From Bacillus sp. BHET2 (GTDB lineage Bacteria; Bacillota; Bacilli; Bacillales; Bacillaceae_B), in contig NZ_VCQN01000009.1 in NCBI RefSeq assembly GCF_005938125.1, positions 1 to 60,040 of the forward strand: a DNA stretch of 60,040 nt. The letters are read 5' to 3'. Within the stretch, counting starts at the first letter, position 1; every line of letters starts with the position of its first letter. Of the stretch, positions 30,568-45,840 are shown piece after piece. The notes under the pieces are model-generated. The model saw nothing but the letters and a program-made list of their open reading frames with translations. It did not search any database and was not told where the DNA came from. The translations under genes were made by a program, and so were the position numbers.

Positions 30568-32646
30568 ATGCCTAGAGAGTTCTCCTTAGAAAACACTCGT
30601 AATATCGGTATCATGGCTCACATCGATGCTGGTAAAACAACTGCTACTGAGCGTATCCTATTTTATACTGGTCGTATCCATAAAATTGGAGAAACTCACG
30701 AAGGTGCTTCTCAAATGGACTGGATGGAGCAAGAGCAAGAACGTGGTATCACTATCACTTCTGCTGCGACAACTGCCCAATGGAAAGGCCATCGTATCAA
30801 CATCATCGATACACCAGGACACGTAGACTTCACTGTTGAAGTTGAACGTTCTCTTCGTGTACTTGATGGTGCTGTAGCAGTTCTTGATGCTCAATCTGGT
30901 GTTGAGCCTCAAACTGAAACAGTTTGGCGCCAAGCAACAACTTACGGGGTTCCCCGTGTTGTGTTCGTTAACAAAATGGACAAAATCGGTGCTGACTTCC
31001 TTTACTCTGTTGGTACACTTCATGAACGTCTACAAGCTAATGCACATCCAATTCAGCTTCCAATTGGTGCTGAGGATGACTTCGAAGGGATCATCGACTT
31101 AGTAGAAATGAGAGCTTATTTCTACGAAGATGACCTTGGAACTCGCGCAGAAGCTCGCGACATTCCTGAAGAGTACAAAGATCAAGCTGAAGAATACCGC
31201 GGAAAGCTAATTGAAGCTGTATCTGAACTTGATGAGGAGCTTATGATGAAGTACTTAGAAGGCGAAGAGCTTTCTAACGATGAAATCAAAGCTGCTATCC
31301 GTGCGGCAACACTTACTGTTGAGTTCTACCCAGTAGTATGTGGTTCTGCATTCAAAAACAAAGGGGTTCAATTACTAATTGACTCAGTTATTGATTACCT
31401 TCCTGCGCCATCTGACGTAGAAGATATCAAAGGCTTTATTCCTGATACAGAAGAAGAAGTTACTCGTCCATCAACAGACGATGCTCCATTCTCTGCTTTA
31501 GCGTTTAAAGTTGCAACTGACCCTTATGTTGGTAAATTAACATTCTTCCGTGTGTACTCAGGAACATTAGATTCTGGTTCATATGTAAGAAACTCTTCTA
31601 AAGGTAAACGTGAGCGTGTAGGACGTATCCTACAAATGCACGCTAACTCTCGTGAAGAAATCTCTACTGTTTACGCTGGAGACATTGCAGCAGCAGTTGG
31701 TCTGAAAGATACAAGTACTGGAGATACGTTATGTGATGAAAAAGGTCTAGTGATCTTAGAGTCAATGGTGTTCCCAGAACCGGTTATCTCTCTATCGGTT
31801 GAGCCTAAATCAAAAGCTGACCAAGATAAAATGACTACTGCTCTACAAAAACTTCAAGAGGAAGACCCAACATTCCGTGCACATACTGACCAGGAAACTG
31901 GACAGGTTATTATCGCAGGTATGGGTGAGCTTCACTTAGATATCATCGTTGACCGTATGAAACGTGAATTCAAAGTAGAAGCAAACGTAGGAGCTCCTCA
32001 AGTATCTTACCGTGAGACTTTCCGTGATACGGCTAGAGTTGAAGGTAAGTTCGCTCGTCAATCTGGTGGACGTGGACAATTCGGACACGTTTGGATCGAA
32101 TTCTCACCTAACGAAGAAGGTAAAGGATTCGAATTCGAGAACGGTATCGTCGGTGGTGTAGTTCCTCGTGAATACATCCCTGCAGTACAAGCCGGTCTAT
32201 CTGACGCTTTAGATAATGGTGTCCTAGCTGGTTTCCCACTTGTTGATGTTAAAGCAAGATTATTCGATGGTTCATACCATGACGTTGACTCCTCTGAGAT
32301 GGCGTTTAAAATCGCTGCATCAATGGCACTTAAGAATGCTGCTTCTAAATGTAAGCCAGTAATTCTAGAGCCAATGATGAAAGTAGAGGTTGTTATCCCT
32401 GAGGAATACCTTGGAGATATCATGGGTGATGTAACTTCTCGTCGTGGTCGTGTAGAAGGTATGGAAGCTCGCGGTAACGCTCAAGTCGTTAAAGCGTTCG
32501 TACCACTTTCTGAAATGTTTGGATATGCAACATCCCTTCGTTCTAACACACAAGGACGTGGAACATACTCCATGCACTTCGATCACTATGAAGAAGTACC
32601 TAAATCGATTTCTGAAGAAATCATCAAAAAAAATAAAGGTGAATAA
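30568..32646 (+). CDS. fusA: Elongation factor G
   Basis: EF-G moves tRNAs and mRNA through the ribosome and helps recycle ribosomes. The 692-residue product has the GTPase motifs AHIDAGKTT (G1, about 17-25), DTPGHVDF (G3) and NKMD (G4), followed by domains II to V, with [13 protein letters not shown] in domain IV. AAGGAGAAATACCGC precedes the ATG. The fusidic acid contact regions look ordinary by eye. It is part of the rpsL-rpsG-fusA-tuf group. Confidence 0.98.
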   Translation: MPREFSLENTRNIGIMAHIDAGKTTATERILFYTGRIHKIGETHEGASQMDWMEQEQERGITITSAATTAQWKGHRINIIDTPGHVDFTVEVERSLRVLDGAVAVLDAQSGVEPQTETVWRQATTYGVPRVVFVNKMDKIGADFLYSVGTLHERLQANAHPIQLPIGAEDDFEGIIDLVEMRAYFYEDDLGTRAEARDIPEEYKDQAEEYRGKLIEAVSELDEELMMKYLEGEELSNDEIKAAIRAATLTVEFYPVVCGSAFKNKGVQLLIDSVIDYLPAPSDVEDIKGFIPDTEEEVTRPSTDDAPFSALAFKVATDPYVGKLTFFRVYSGTLDSGSYVRNSSKGKRERVGRILQMHANSREEISTVYAGDIAAAVGLKDTSTGDTLCDEKGLVILESMVFPEPVISLSVEPKSKADQDKMTTALQKLQEEDPTFRAHTDQETGQVIIAGMGELHLDIIVDRMKREFKVEANVGAPQVSYRETFRDTARVEGKFARQSGGRGQFGHVWIEFSPNEEGKGFEFENGIVGGVVPREYIPAVQAGLSDALDNGVLAGFPLVDVKARLFDGSYHDVDSSEMAFKIAASMALKNAASKCKPVILEPMMKVEVVIPEEYLGDIMGDVTSRRGRVEGMEARGNAQVVKAFVPLSEMFGYATSLRSNTQGRGTYSMHFDHYEEVPKSISEEIIKKNKGE

Positions 32647-32675
32647 TTGATTTATTCACTTTTATAAAGTATAAA
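32647..32675 (+). promoter_or_regulatory. Possible SigA promoter of tuf
   Basis: TTGATT at 32647-32652 (overlapping the fusA stop region) and TATAAA at 32670-32675 are 17 bases apart. It would give tuf a separate transcript with a leader of about 90 bases. Confidence 0.5.
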
Positions 32676-32775
32676 TACTAATGTAAGCAATTGTTGTTTC
32701 AGAGGTGGTGTCATACTGTCTCTGAGGCATCCCAAAATATACTTATTTTCTTTAAAATCAAAGGAGGATTTTCAA

Positions 32776-33966
32776 ATGGGTAAGGAAAAATTTGATCGTT
32801 CCAAGCAACATGCGAATATCGGTACAATCGGTCACGTTGACCATGGTAAAACAACTCTAACAGCTGCAATCACAACTACACTTCACAAGAAGTATGGTCG
32901 TGGAACTGCAATGGCATATGACCAAATTGATGGTGCTCCAGAAGAAAGAGAACGTGGAATCACAATCTCTACTGCGCACGTTGAGTATGAAACTGATACT
33001 CGTCACTATGCACACGTTGACTGCCCAGGACATGCTGACTATGTTAAAAACATGATCACTGGTGCTGCACAAATGGATGGTGGGATCCTAGTAGTTTCTG
33101 CTGCTGATGGCCCAATGCCACAAACTCGTGAGCACATCCTTCTTTCTCGTCAAGTAGGTGTTCCTTACCTAGTTGTATTCATGAACAAATGTGACATGGT
33201 AGACGACGAAGAACTACTTGAATTAGTAGAAATGGAAGTTCGTGACCTTCTTTCTGAGTACGATTTCCCTGGCGATGACGTACCAGTAATCAAAGGTTCT
33301 GCTCTTAAAGCTCTTGAAGGAGATGCTGAGTGGGAAGCGAAAATCTTCGAACTTATGGAAGCTGTAGATAGCTACATCCCAACTCCAGAGCGTGACACTG
33401 AAAAGCCATTCATGATGCCTGTTGAGGACGTATTCTCAATCACGGGTCGTGGTACAGTTGCTACTGGTCGTGTTGAGCGTGGACAAGTTAAAGTTGGAGA
33501 CACTATCGACATCATCGGTCTTAATGAAGAGCCTAAATCTACAACTGTAACAGGTGTAGAAATGTTCCGTAAGCTTCTTGACTATGCTGAAGCTGGAGAC
33601 AACATCGGTGCACTACTTCGTGGTGTAGCTCGTGAAGATATCCAACGTGGACAAGTACTTGCTAAGCCAGGTACAATCACTCCACACACGAAGTTCAAAG
33701 CAGAAGTTTATGTTCTTTCTAAAGAAGAAGGTGGACGTCACACTCCATTCTTCACTAACTACCGCCCACAGTTCTACTTCCGTACAACTGACGTAACTGG
33801 TATCTGTAACCTTCCTGAAGGTGTAGAAATGGTTATGCCTGGCGATAACATCGAAATGACTGTTGAGCTTATCGCTCCAATCGCTATCGAAGAAGGTACT
33901 AAGTTCTCTATCCGTGAGGGTGGACGTACTGTAGGTGCTGGAGTAGTAGCTACAATCACTGAGTAA
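32776..33966 (+). CDS. tuf: Elongation factor Tu
   Basis: EF-Tu carries aminoacyl-tRNA to the ribosome. The 396-residue product has GHVDHGKTT (about 19-27), DCPGHADY (about 81-88) and NKCD (about 136-139), plus domains II and III ending [25 protein letters not shown] precedes the ATG. Codon use is strongly biased, as for a very highly expressed gene. A strong terminator follows. Confidence 0.98.
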   Translation: MGKEKFDRSKQHANIGTIGHVDHGKTTLTAAITTTLHKKYGRGTAMAYDQIDGAPEERERGITISTAHVEYETDTRHYAHVDCPGHADYVKNMITGAAQMDGGILVVSAADGPMPQTREHILLSRQVGVPYLVVFMNKCDMVDDEELLELVEMEVRDLLSEYDFPGDDVPVIKGSALKALEGDAEWEAKIFELMEAVDSYIPTPERDTEKPFMMPVEDVFSITGRGTVATGRVERGQVKVGDTIDIIGLNEEPKSTTVTGVEMFRKLLDYAEAGDNIGALLRGVAREDIQRGQVLAKPGTITPHTKFKAEVYVLSKEEGGRHTPFFTNYRPQFYFRTTDVTGICNLPEGVEMVMPGDNIEMTVELIAPIAIEEGTKFSIREGGRTVGAGVVATITE

Positions 33967-33977
33967 TCATTGATTTC

Positions 33978-34012
33978 AAAAACAGATGGACATCTTGTCC
34001 ATCTGTTTTTTT
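33978..34012 (+). terminator. Terminator after tuf
   Basis: AAAACAGATGGACA pairs perfectly with TGTCCATCTGTTTT around a three-base loop and is followed by more T. It starts 12 bases after the tuf stop. Confidence 0.94.
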
Positions 34013-34175
34013 GTGTTTAAATAGCTATATATACGGTCAGTATTCAAACGATAAATGTGAGGGTGTTGTCGTGTTTCTTCTATATAGTATAGTACTTTAT
34101 TATTTATGTTGATCAACTTTCAGTATTTATCATATAAAATAAATTCCCTACTTGAATAAGTATTTGAAACACTAA

Positions 34176-34301
34176 GTTGATTGGTGCGGAAGGATGTTCG
34201 ACTCCTGCGGGAATAGTGGGACAGGTGAGAACCCGCAGGCGAAGCCGAGGAGGCTCACCGCCCACCCCGCGGAAAGCGAACATCCTGGAGCGGAAATCAA
34301 C
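34176..34301. repeat. Dispersed palindromic repeat between tuf and rpsJ
   Basis: This 126-bp element has terminal inverted ends GTTGATT and AATCAAC and a GC-rich interior with GGATGTTCG facing CGAACATCC, CCTGCGGG facing CCCGCAGG and GGCGAAGCCGAGGAGGCT. The remaining gap from 34013 to 34430 has no gene. From memory, the same family (with GCGGAAAGCGA and TGGAGCGGAAATCAAC) recurs in many Bacillaceae genomes. B. subtilis carries ybaC at this position; it is missing here. Confidence 0.82.
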
Positions 34302-34430
34302 AAGCACTCACTCTTTAGGAAGTAGTATGAAATAAGTCCTAATAAAAAATGAATACTAGTTTCCTTTAAATAAATGTAGTTTGGTTCAAAAAAATCGTTA
34401 TATTAAATATTGTGAAAATACCATATAACC

Positions 34431-34459
34431 TTGAAAATCACACTGTTCGTTTGTATAAT
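34431..34459 (+). promoter_or_regulatory. SigA promoter P1 of the S10 operon
   Basis: TTGAAA at 34431-34436 and TATAAT at 34454-34459 are 17 bases apart. It lies about 200 bases before rpsJ. Confidence 0.75.
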
Positions 34460-34499
34460 AGAGAAAGTGTGCAAAACATAAAGTTTTTGCAAGAAACTA

Positions 34500-34969
<470 letters not shown>

Positions 34970-35004
34970 TTCATAAAAACCATAATTATTAGGAGGTGTG
35001 ACTT

Positions 35005-35634
35005 ATGACCAAAGGAATCTTAGGAAGAAAGATTGGTATGACTCAAGTTTTCGCTGAAAACGGTGATCTTATCCCTGTAACTGTTATCGAAGCTGCTCAA
35101 AACGTAGTACTTCAAAAGAAATCTACAGACGTTGATGGCTACGAAGCTATCCAAGTAGGTTTTGAAGACAAACGTGAAAAGCTTTCTAACAAACCAGAGA
35201 GAGGCCACGTTGCTAAAGCAGAAACTGCTCCTAAGCGCTTCATCCGTGAAATCCGCGGTGTAAACGTAGAAGAGTACGAAGTTGGTCAAGAAGTCAAAGT
35301 TGATATTTTCGCGGCAGGCGAAATCGTAGATGTAACAGGAGTTTCAAAAGGTAAAGGATTCCAAGGTGCTATCAAGCGTCATAACCAATCACGTGGACCT
35401 ATGTCCCATGGTTCTCGTTATCACCGTCGTCCTGGTTCAATGGGTCCTGTTGATCCAAACCGTGTATTCAAAGGTAAATTACTACCTGGACGTATGGGTG
35501 GAGAGCAAATTACAATTCAAAACCTTGAAATTGTAAAGATTGATGCTGAACGTAACCTTATCTTAGTTAAAGGTAATGTACCTGGACCTAAGAAACAACT
35601 GATCAAAGTAAAGTCAGCTATTAAAGCAAACTAA
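35005..35634 (+). CDS. rplC: 50S ribosomal protein L3
   Basis: L3 is an early assembly protein that reaches towards the peptidyl transferase centre. The 209-residue product begins [16 protein letters not shown] and has the long basic extension with [20 protein letters not shown] and [28 protein letters not shown] precedes the ATG. It follows rpsJ in the S10 order. Confidence 0.97.
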   Translation: MTKGILGRKIGMTQVFAENGDLIPVTVIEAAQNVVLQKKSTDVDGYEAIQVGFEDKREKLSNKPERGHVAKAETAPKRFIREIRGVNVEEYEVGQEVKVDIFAAGEIVDVTGVSKGKGFQGAIKRHNQSRGPMSHGSRYHRRPGSMGPVDPNRVFKGKLLPGRMGGEQITIQNLEIVKIDAERNLILVKGNVPGPKKQLIKVKSAIKAN

Positions 35635-35664
35635 TAGAACTTTTCAAGAAAGGAGGAAACAAGA

Positions 35665-36288
35665 ATGCCGAAAGTAGCATTATTTAACCAAAACGGTTCT
35701 AAGGTCGGTGATATCGAACTTAATGACACTGTTTTTGGTATTGAACCTAACAAACATGTATTGTTTGAAGCAGTATTGATGCAAAGAGCTTCTTTACGTC
35801 AAGGTAATCATAAAGTAAAAGGTCGTTCTGAAGTGCGTGGCGGTGGGCGTAAGCCTTGGCGTCAAAAAGGAACAGGTCGTGCCCGTCAAGGGTCAATCCG
35901 TTCTCCACAATGGCGCGGTGGTGGTACTGTATTTGGACCAGTTCCACGTAGCTACAGCTACAAACTTCCTAAGAAAGTTCGTCGCTTAGCGATTAAATCT
36001 GCTCTATCTTCTAAAGTAGTAGAAGAAAACATTTTAGTTTTAGAAGCATTATCATTCGATGCTCCTAAAACAAAAGAATTTGCTAACGTTCTTAAAGGTC
36101 TTTCAGTTAACTCTAAAACATTAGTTGTCACTGACGGTCTTGACGAAAATGTAGCACTTTCTGCTCGAAACATCCCTGGTGTAACAGTTGTTCCTGCTGA
36201 TGGAATTAGCGTTCTAGATGTATTAGGACATGACAAACTAGTGATGACTAAATCAGCTGTTGAAAAAGTAGAGGAGGTGCTCGCATAA
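35665..36288 (+). CDS. rplD: 50S ribosomal protein L4
   Basis: L4 lines the exit tunnel through its long loop, seen here as [20 protein letters not shown] near residues 64-85, the macrolide-contact region and unaltered by eye. The product has 207 residues. In enterobacteria L4 represses the S10 operon; whether it does so here is unknown. AAGGAGGAAACAAGA precedes the ATG, and the stop shares a base with the rplW start. Confidence 0.97.
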   Translation: MPKVALFNQNGSKVGDIELNDTVFGIEPNKHVLFEAVLMQRASLRQGNHKVKGRSEVRGGGRKPWRQKGTGRARQGSIRSPQWRGGGTVFGPVPRSYSYKLPKKVRRLAIKSALSSKVVEENILVLEALSFDAPKTKEFANVLKGLSVNSKTLVVTDGLDENVALSARNIPGVTVVPADGISVLDVLGHDKLVMTKSAVEKVEEVLA

Positions 36289-36572
36289 TGGATGTACGTG
36301 AAATCATTAAGCGCCCCGTAATTACAGAGGCTTCAACTGATCTTATGTCTGAGAAAAAGTATACTTTCGAAGTTGATACTAGAGCTAACAAGACTCAAGT
36401 AAAAGACGCTGTTCAAGCAATCTTTGACGTGAAAGTAGACAAAGTTAACATCATGAACTACAAAGGTAAGTTCAAACGTATGGGTAAACACGCTGGTTAC
36501 ACTAACAAGCGTCGTAAAGCAATCGTTAAGCTTACTGCTGATAGTAAAGAAATCGAATTCTTTGAAGTATAA
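36288..36572 (+). CDS. rplW: 50S ribosomal protein L23
   Basis: L23 sits at the tunnel exit and docks trigger factor and SRP. The 94-residue product begins [16 protein letters not shown] and has [19 protein letters not shown] and the basic loop [29 protein letters not shown] inside rplD is the ribosome binding site. It overlaps rplD by one base. Confidence 0.97.
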   Translation: MDVREIIKRPVITEASTDLMSEKKYTFEVDTRANKTQVKDAVQAIFDVKVDKVNIMNYKGKFKRMGKHAGYTNKRRKAIVKLTADSKEIEFFEV

Positions 36573-36582
36573 AATCTTTTAA

Positions 36583-37434
<852 letters not shown>

Positions 37435-37494
37435 CGGGATTGTACTACGGTTCCTTAAAAGAGCCGTAGATCAATCACGAAGGGAGGTTCAAAC

Positions 37495-37773
37495 ATGGGT
37501 CGTAGCTTAAAAAAAGGACCTTTTGTTGATGATCATTTAATGAATAAGGTTGAGAAATTGAACGAAACTGAAGGCAAACAAGTTGTTAAAACTTGGTCTC
37601 GTCGCTCAACGATCTTCCCAGCATTCATCGGTCACACTATCGCAGTTTACGATGGTCGTAAACATGTACCTGTATACGTCACTGAAGACATGGTAGGACA
37701 CAAGCTTGGTGAATTTGCACCATCTCGTACTTACAAAGGTCACGCAAGTGATGATAAGAAAACAAGACGCTAA
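37495..37773 (+). CDS. rpsS: 30S ribosomal protein S19
   Basis: S19 lies in the 30S head next to S13 and touches the intersubunit bridge. The 92-residue product begins [19 protein letters not shown] and has [19 protein letters not shown] and the C-terminal [28 protein letters not shown] precedes the ATG. Confidence 0.97.
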   Translation: MGRSLKKGPFVDDHLMNKVEKLNETEGKQVVKTWSRRSTIFPAFIGHTIAVYDGRKHVPVYVTEDMVGHKLGEFAPSRTYKGHASDDKKTRR

Positions 37774-37792
37774 TTGAGAGGAGGGTATCCTA

Positions 37793-38134
37793 ATGCAAGC
37801 AAAAGCTGTTGCAAGAACAGTACGTATTGCTCCTCGTAAAGTACGTTTAGTCGTTGATCTAATCCGAGGTAAGCAAGTTGGAGAAGCGGTAGCTATCTTA
37901 AAGCATACACCGAAAGCAGCTTCACCAGTAATCGAAAAAGTACTTAAGTCTGCTATTGCGAACGCAGAGCACAACTTTGATATGGATATTAATAGCCTAG
38001 TGGTAACTGAGGCTTATGTAAATGAAGGACCAACACTTAAACGTTTCCGTCCTCGTGCGATGGGACGTGCAAGTCAAATCAACAAACGTACAAGTCACAT
38101 TACACTTGTCGTATCAGAAAAGAAGGAGGGATAA
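37793..38134 (+). CDS. rplV: 50S ribosomal protein L22
   Basis: L22 spans the subunit with a tunnel-lining beta-hairpin ([19 protein letters not shown], about 80-98), the macrolide-related loop, which looks wild type. The product has 113 residues and begins [36 protein letters not shown] precedes the ATG, and rpsC follows three bases after the stop. Confidence 0.97.
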   Translation: MQAKAVARTVRIAPRKVRLVVDLIRGKQVGEAVAILKHTPKAASPVIEKVLKSAIANAEHNFDMDINSLVVTEAYVNEGPTLKRFRPRAMGRASQINKRTSHITLVVSEKKEG

Positions 38135-38137
38135 GCT

Positions 38138-39424
<1,287 letters not shown>

Positions 39425-39444
39425 ATGAGAGGAGGTTTGCTTAA

Positions 39445-40121
<677 letters not shown>

Positions 40122-40160
40122 TAGATATTAGCATTGGGCCATTCAAGGAGGTGCGATGAA

Positions 40161-40472
40161 ATGCATGTAAAAAAAGGCGATAAAGTAATGGTCATTACTG
40201 GGAAAGACAAAGGCAAAACAGGTGTTGTTCTTGCTTCATTCCCAAAGAAAGACCGAGTGCTAGTTGAAGGTATCAACGTTGTAAAAAAACACGCTAAGCC
40301 TTCACAAATGAATCCGCAAGGCGGAATCATCAGCCAAGAAGCATCTATCCATGTATCAAATGTTATGCTTCTAGATCCAAAATCTAACGAGCCAACTCGT
40401 GTAGGTTATAAGACAGAAGACGGCAAAAAAGTACGTGTAGCAAAAAAATCAGGTGAAGTTCTAGATAAATAG
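40161..40472 (+). CDS. rplX: 50S ribosomal protein L24
   Basis: L24 starts assembly of the large subunit and has a KOW motif. The 103-residue product begins [20 protein letters not shown] and has [15 protein letters not shown] sequence near residue 40 and the family ending. ATG 40161 follows AAGGAGGTGCGATGAA and was chosen over an earlier codon at 40134 by family length. Confidence 0.97.
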   Translation: MHVKKGDKVMVITGKDKGKTGVVLASFPKKDRVLVEGINVVKKHAKPSQMNPQGGIISQEASIHVSNVMLLDPKSNEPTRVGYKTEDGKKVRVAKKSGEVLDK

Positions 40473-40498
40473 TACGATTAAGAAGGGAGGTATTCTGA

Positions 40499-41038
40499 AT
40501 GAACCGCCTAAAAGAAAGATTTCAACAAGAAATCAGTCCAGCTCTAGCGAGCAAATTTAATTATAAATCAGTAATGGAAGTACCTAAAGTTGATAAGATC
40601 GTTGTCAACATGGGTATCGGCGATGCTGTTTCAAACTCAAAAGCTCTTGATGTAGCTGTTGATGAATTAACTCAAATCACTGGTCAAAAACCAGTTGTAA
40701 CGAAAGCAAAAAAATCTATCGCAGGCTTCCGTCTTCGTGAAGGTATGCCAATCGGTGCAAAAGTTACTCTACGCGGAGAGCGTATGTACCAATTCTTAGA
40801 TAAATTAATTTCTGTTTCACTTCCACGTGTACGTGACTTCCGCGGTGTTTCTAAAAAAGCATTCGACGGTCGCGGTAACTATACATTAGGAGTAAAAGAG
40901 CAATTGATTTTCCCTGAGATTGATTATGATAAAGTGTCTAAAGCACGTGGTATGGATATCGTAATCGTAACTACTGCGAACACAGACGAAGAAGCTCGTG
41001 AATTATTGACACAAATCGGAATGCCATTCCAAAAGTAA
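40499..41038 (+). CDS. rplE: 50S ribosomal protein L5
   Basis: L5 binds 5S rRNA and contacts the P-site tRNA. The 179-residue product begins [20 protein letters not shown] and has [18 protein letters not shown] and [33 protein letters not shown] precedes the ATG. The family length is 179. Confidence 0.97.
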   Translation: MNRLKERFQQEISPALASKFNYKSVMEVPKVDKIVVNMGIGDAVSNSKALDVAVDELTQITGQKPVVTKAKKSIAGFRLREGMPIGAKVTLRGERMYQFLDKLISVSLPRVRDFRGVSKKAFDGRGNYTLGVKEQLIFPEIDYDKVSKARGMDIVIVTTANTDEEARELLTQIGMPFQK

Positions 41039-41248
<210 letters not shown>

Positions 41249-41278
41249 TACCCCATATTGGGAAGGAGGTAAATTATT

Positions 41279-41677
41279 ATGACAATGACAGATCCAATTG
41301 CAGATTTGCTAACTCGCATCCGTAATGCGAACATGGTTCGTCACGAAAGATTAGAAGTTCCTGCTTCTAACATCAAGAAAGAAATTGCTGAAATCCTCAA
41401 ACGTGAAGGTTTCGTACGTGACGTTGAATATGTAGAAGATAACAAGCAAGGTGTTATCCGCATTTTCTTAAAATATGGAGCAAATAACGAACGTGTAATT
41501 ACTGGATTAAAGCGTATCTCTAAACCTGGTTTACGTGTATATGCGAAATCTACAGAAGTACCTAGAGTATTAAACGGCTTAGGTATTGCACTTGTTTCTA
41601 CTTCTACAGGTGTTTTAACTGATAAAGAAGCTCGTGCTCAACAAGTAGGCGGAGAAGTACTAGCTTACGTTTGGTAA
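41279..41677 (+). CDS. rpsH: 30S ribosomal protein S8
   Basis: S8 is a primary 16S-binding protein that folds the central domain; in E. coli it also represses the spc operon. The 132-residue product begins [18 protein letters not shown] and ends in the signature [37 protein letters not shown] precedes the ATG, and the first of two near ATG codons was chosen because the family starts with M-x-M. Confidence 0.97.
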   Translation: MTMTDPIADLLTRIRNANMVRHERLEVPASNIKKEIAEILKREGFVRDVEYVEDNKQGVIRIFLKYGANNERVITGLKRISKPGLRVYAKSTEVPRVLNGLGIALVSTSTGVLTDKEARAQQVGGEVLAYVW

Positions 41678-41707
41678 TATTTTTTATATGAATGGAGGTG
41701 CAACAGG

Positions 41708-42247
41708 ATGTCACGTGTAGGAAAACTACCAGTCGAAATTCCATCTGACGTTACTCTAACAGTAGGTGAAGATAACACTGTAACTGTAAAAGGACCTAAA
41801 GGGGAACTTTCTCGTACATTCAATTCTGATATTAAAGTAGAATTAGAAGGAAATGTAGCAACAGTTACTCGTCCTTCTGATGCAAAAGAACACCGCGCGT
41901 TACACGGTACAACTCGTGCCCTAATCGCGAACATGGTTGAAGGTGTATCTAAAGGATTCCAAAGAAATCTTGAGCTAGTCGGTGTAGGTTACCGTGCTCA
42001 AAAGCAAGGTACGAAGCTTATACTAAACGTTGGTTACTCTCACCCAGTTGAGATTGAACCAGAACAAGGTATCGAGATCGAAGTACCAGCTAACACAAAG
42101 ATATCTATCAAAGGTATCGACAAAGAACGTGTTGGAGCATTAGCTGCTAACATTCGTGCTGTACGCTCTCCTGAGCCTTACAAAGGAAAAGGTATTCGCT
42201 ACGAAGGTGAATATGTTCGTCGTAAAGAAGGTAAAACAGGTAAATAA
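41708..42247 (+). CDS. rplF: 50S ribosomal protein L6
   Basis: L6 lies near the sarcin-ricin loop and the factor-binding site. The 179-residue product begins [15 protein letters not shown] and has two repeated alpha-beta domains, with the C-terminal signature [35 protein letters not shown] precedes the ATG. Confidence 0.97.
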   Translation: MSRVGKLPVEIPSDVTLTVGEDNTVTVKGPKGELSRTFNSDIKVELEGNVATVTRPSDAKEHRALHGTTRALIANMVEGVSKGFQRNLELVGVGYRAQKQGTKLILNVGYSHPVEIEPEQGIEIEVPANTKISIKGIDKERVGALAANIRAVRSPEPYKGKGIRYEGEYVRRKEGKTGK

Positions 42248-42280
42248 TGCCGCGTAGGCAAAAGAAAGGAGTGACCGTAG

Positions 42281-42643
42281 GTGATTACTAAGCCAGATAA
42301 GAACAAAACACGTAAGAAGAGACATGCTCGTGTCCGTTCAAAAATTACTGGAACTGAAACTCGTCCTCGTTTGAACGTTTTCCGTTCTAACAAAAATATC
42401 TACGCTCAACTTATCGATGATATGAACGGTGTTACTCTAGTTAGTGCATCTTCTCAAGATAAAGATTTCGATCTAGACTCAGCAGCTACTATTGATGCTG
42501 CAACGAAAGTTGGAGAACTAGTTGCGAAACGTGCAGTAGAAAAAGGATTGAAATCCGTAGTATTTGACCGTGGTGGATATTTATACCATGGCCGTATTAA
42601 AGCTTTAGCTGAAGCAGCTCGTGAAAACGGCTTAGAATTTTAA
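42281..42643 (+). CDS. rplR: 50S ribosomal protein L18
   Basis: L18 binds 5S rRNA with L5. The 120-residue product begins [19 protein letters not shown] and has [20 protein letters not shown] and the C-terminal [17 protein letters not shown]. The start is GTG after AAAGGAGTGACCGTAG. The length equals the family's. Confidence 0.97.
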   Translation: MITKPDKNKTRKKRHARVRSKITGTETRPRLNVFRSNKNIYAQLIDDMNGVTLVSASSQDKDFDLDSAATIDAATKVGELVAKRAVEKGLKSVVFDRGGYLYHGRIKALAEAARENGLEF

Positions 42644-42665
42644 TTAAAAAGGAGGGACAATCCAG

Positions 42666-43166
42666 ATGCGTCGTATTGATCCAAGTAAACTAGAATTTGA
42701 AGAACGCGTAGTTACAATCAATCGTGTTGCGAAAGTTGTAAAAGGTGGACGTCGTTTCCGTTTCGCTGCTCTTGTAGTAGTAGGCGACAAAAACGGTCAC
42801 GTTGGTTTCGGAACGGGTAAAGCTCAAGAGGTACCTGATGCAATCCGTAAAGCGATTGAAGATGCGAAGAAAAATCTAATTGAAGTTCCTATGGTTGAAG
42901 GTACAACACCTCACCTAGTAACTGGACGATTTGGTGCTGGTCAAATTCTTATCAAACCTGCTTCTGCGGGTACAGGAATTATTGCTGGTGGACCTGTTCG
43001 TGCCGTACTTGAATTAGCTGGTGTTCAAGATATCCTATCTAAGTCTTTAGGATCTAACACTCCAATTAACATGGTTCGCGCAACAATCGAAGGTTTAAAA
43101 CAATTAAAGACTGCTGAAGACGTTGCAAAATTACGTGGTAAATCAGTAGAAGAGATATTAGGATAA
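42666..43166 (+). CDS. rpsE: 30S ribosomal protein S5
   Basis: S5 sits at the mRNA entry and affects accuracy. The 166-residue product has an N-terminal dsRNA-binding domain ([20 protein letters not shown], about 26-45) and a C-terminal S5 fold ([20 protein letters not shown], about 99-118). AAGGAGGGACAATCCAG precedes the ATG. The spectinomycin loop near residues 22-30 looks wild type. Confidence 0.97.
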   Translation: MRRIDPSKLEFEERVVTINRVAKVVKGGRRFRFAALVVVGDKNGHVGFGTGKAQEVPDAIRKAIEDAKKNLIEVPMVEGTTPHLVTGRFGAGQILIKPASAGTGIIAGGPVRAVLELAGVQDILSKSLGSNTPINMVRATIEGLKQLKTAEDVAKLRGKSVEEILG

Positions 43167-43179
43167 GGGAGGGATAACG

Positions 43180-43362
43180 ATGGCTAACAAACTAGAAATT
43201 ACCCTCACTCGAAGCGTTATTGGTCGTCCACAAGATCAACGCAAAACGGTTGAAGCTTTAGGACTTCGCAAAATGCATCAAACAGTTGAACAACAAGATA
43301 ATGCCGCTATTCGTGGTATGATCACTAAAGTTGCTCACCTTGTAACGGTTACAGAAAAATAA
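43180..43362 (+). CDS. rpmD: 50S ribosomal protein L30
   Basis: L30 is a small protein of the large subunit. The 60-residue product begins [20 protein letters not shown] and has [32 protein letters not shown] precedes the ATG. It lies between rpsE and rplO in the normal order. Confidence 0.96.
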   Translation: MANKLEITLTRSVIGRPQDQRKTVEALGLRKMHQTVEQQDNAAIRGMITKVAHLVTVTEK

Positions 43363-43394
43363 TCGATTTCTTTCGAAAAAAAGGAGGTGCCGAC

Positions 43395-43835
43395 ATGAAA
43401 TTACATGAGTTAAAACCTACAGAAGGTTCACGTAAGGTCCGCAATCGTGTAGGACGTGGTATTGGTTCAGGTAATGGAAAGACTTCTGGTAAAGGTCATA
43501 AAGGACAAAACGCCCGTTCAGGTGGCGGAACACGTCCTGGCTTTGAGGGTGGTCAAACACCATTATTCCAACGTCTACCAAAACGTGGATTCACAAACAT
43601 CAATCGTAAAGAATATGCAATCGTCAACCTTGACGCATTGAATCGCTTCGAAGATGGTACAGAAGTTACTCCAGCTCTACTTGTAGAAACTGGCGTAGTG
43701 AGTAACGAAAAAGCGGGAATTAAGATTCTTGGTAAAGGTTCAATCGAGAAAAAGCTTACAGTAAAAGCACAAAAATTCTCAACCACTGCTAAAGAAGCTA
43801 TCGAAGCTGCTGGCGGTACATCCGAGGTGATCTAA
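43395..43835 (+). CDS. rplO: 50S ribosomal protein L15
   Basis: L15 is an assembly protein with a long glycine-rich extension, here [20 protein letters not shown] (about 20-39) and [20 protein letters not shown]. The product has 146 residues. AAAAGGAGGTGCCGAC precedes the ATG. The stop shares a base with the secY start. Confidence 0.97.
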   Translation: MKLHELKPTEGSRKVRNRVGRGIGSGNGKTSGKGHKGQNARSGGGTRPGFEGGQTPLFQRLPKRGFTNINRKEYAIVNLDALNRFEDGTEVTPALLVETGVVSNEKAGIKILGKGSIEKKLTVKAQKFSTTAKEAIEAAGGTSEVI

Positions 43836-45127
43836 TGTTTCAAACTGTCTCCAATTTTATGCGCGTGGGTGATATAAGAAACAAAATTATCTTCACCCTT
43901 CTAATGTTAATAGTCTTCCGTCTTGGTACCTTTATACCGGTACCAAACGTAGACGCTAATGTATTGAAAATGCAAGACCAAGCAGGAATTCTCGGATTCC
44001 TGAATACATTTGGTGGCGGTGCATTAAAGAACTTCTCCATCTTTGCGATGGGAATCATGCCTTACATTACCGCTTCAATCATCGTACAGCTCCTGCAAAT
44101 GGATGTTGTTCCGAAGTTTACAGAGTGGTCAAAGCAAGGTGAAGTCGGCCGTCGTAAGTTAGCTCAGTTCACACGTTATTTCACTATCGTTCTAGGTTTT
44201 ATTCAAGCTTTAGGTATGTCCTATGGTTTTAATAGAATTTACGGTGGAATGCTTATCCAAAGCCCGGGAGTCAGTACGTACCTACTAATAGCATTAGTTC
44301 TAACAGCCGGTACGGCTTTTCTTATGTGGTTGGGTGAACAAATTACAGCTAAAGGTGTTGGGAATGGTATCTCGATCCTGATCTTTGCAGGTATCGTTGC
44401 CGCTATCCCTAACACTGTCAACCAAATCTATGCTCAGCAAATCGAAGGAGCAGGCGAGCAGCTCTTCCTTCGTATTGTGGTTCTTGCACTTCTTGTTTTA
44501 GCAGTTATTGCAATCGTAGTTGGAGTCGTGTTTATCCAACAGGCACTTCGTAAAATTCCGATTCAATATGCAAAACGTATAGTGGGGCGTAGTCCGGTTG
44601 GTGGACAATCAACACATCTACCTTTAAAGGTGAATGCTGCGGGTGTTATTCCAGTTATCTTTGCGATTTCTTTCATTATCACGCCACAGACCATTTCATC
44701 CTTCTTTGGGGAAAATGATGTGACTAGTACGATTCAGTACATCTTTGATTACACTAAACCAGTTGGTATGATCATCTATGTAGCTCTGATCGTGGCCTTT
44801 ACGTATTTCTATGCCTTCATTCAAGTGAATCCAGAACAAATGGCTGAAAACTTGAAGAAGCAAGGTGGCTATATCCCTGGTATCCGTCCAGGTAAAACCA
44901 CTCAAGAATATCTCACTCGCGTTCTGTATCGTCTAACATTTGTTGGGGCTATTTTCTTAGCTGTTATCGCAGTCCTTCCAGTTTTCTTCATTAACTTTGC
45001 GGGATTACCTCCTGCAGCTCAAATTGGTGGAACAAGCTTGCTCATCGTAGTAGGGGTTGCACTTGAGACAATGAAGCAACTAGAGGCACAGTTAGTGAAG
45101 CGTCACTACAAAGGATTTATTAAATAA
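43835..45127 (+). CDS. secY: Preprotein translocase channel subunit SecY
   Basis: SecY forms the protein-conducting channel in the membrane with SecE and SecG. The 430-residue product has about ten hydrophobic segments. Typical pieces are FRLGTFIPVPNVD (N-terminal), FGGGALKNFSIFAMGIMPYI with the plug and first segments, GIMPYITASIIVQLLQMD, and the cytosolic loop GGYIPGIRPGKTTQEYL, followed by the C-terminal region around VGVALETMKQLEAQLVKRHY. The start overlaps the rplO stop, as in other spc operons. Confidence 0.97.
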   Translation: MFQTVSNFMRVGDIRNKIIFTLLMLIVFRLGTFIPVPNVDANVLKMQDQAGILGFLNTFGGGALKNFSIFAMGIMPYITASIIVQLLQMDVVPKFTEWSKQGEVGRRKLAQFTRYFTIVLGFIQALGMSYGFNRIYGGMLIQSPGVSTYLLIALVLTAGTAFLMWLGEQITAKGVGNGISILIFAGIVAAIPNTVNQIYAQQIEGAGEQLFLRIVVLALLVLAVIAIVVGVVFIQQALRKIPIQYAKRIVGRSPVGGQSTHLPLKVNAAGVIPVIFAISFIITPQTISSFFGENDVTSTIQYIFDYTKPVGMIIYVALIVAFTYFYAFIQVNPEQMAENLKKQGGYIPGIRPGKTTQEYLTRVLYRLTFVGAIFLAVIAVLPVFFINFAGLPPAAQIGGTSLLIVVGVALETMKQLEAQLVKRHYKGFIK

Positions 45128-45130
45128 GAG

Positions 45131-45166
45131 GGTTTTCGGGAACATCTTGTTCCTGAAACCATTTTA
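45131..45166 (+). terminator. Hairpin after secY, partial terminator
   Basis: GGTTTTCGGGAACA pairs with TGTTCCTGAAACC with one mismatch around TCT, followed by ATTTTAT. The T run is poor, so it probably reduces rather than stops transcription into adk. Confidence 0.45.
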
Positions 45167-45189
45167 TAGATAATTAGGGGGAGTTCTGA

Positions 45190-45839
<650 letters not shown>

Positions 45840-45840
<1 letters not shown>

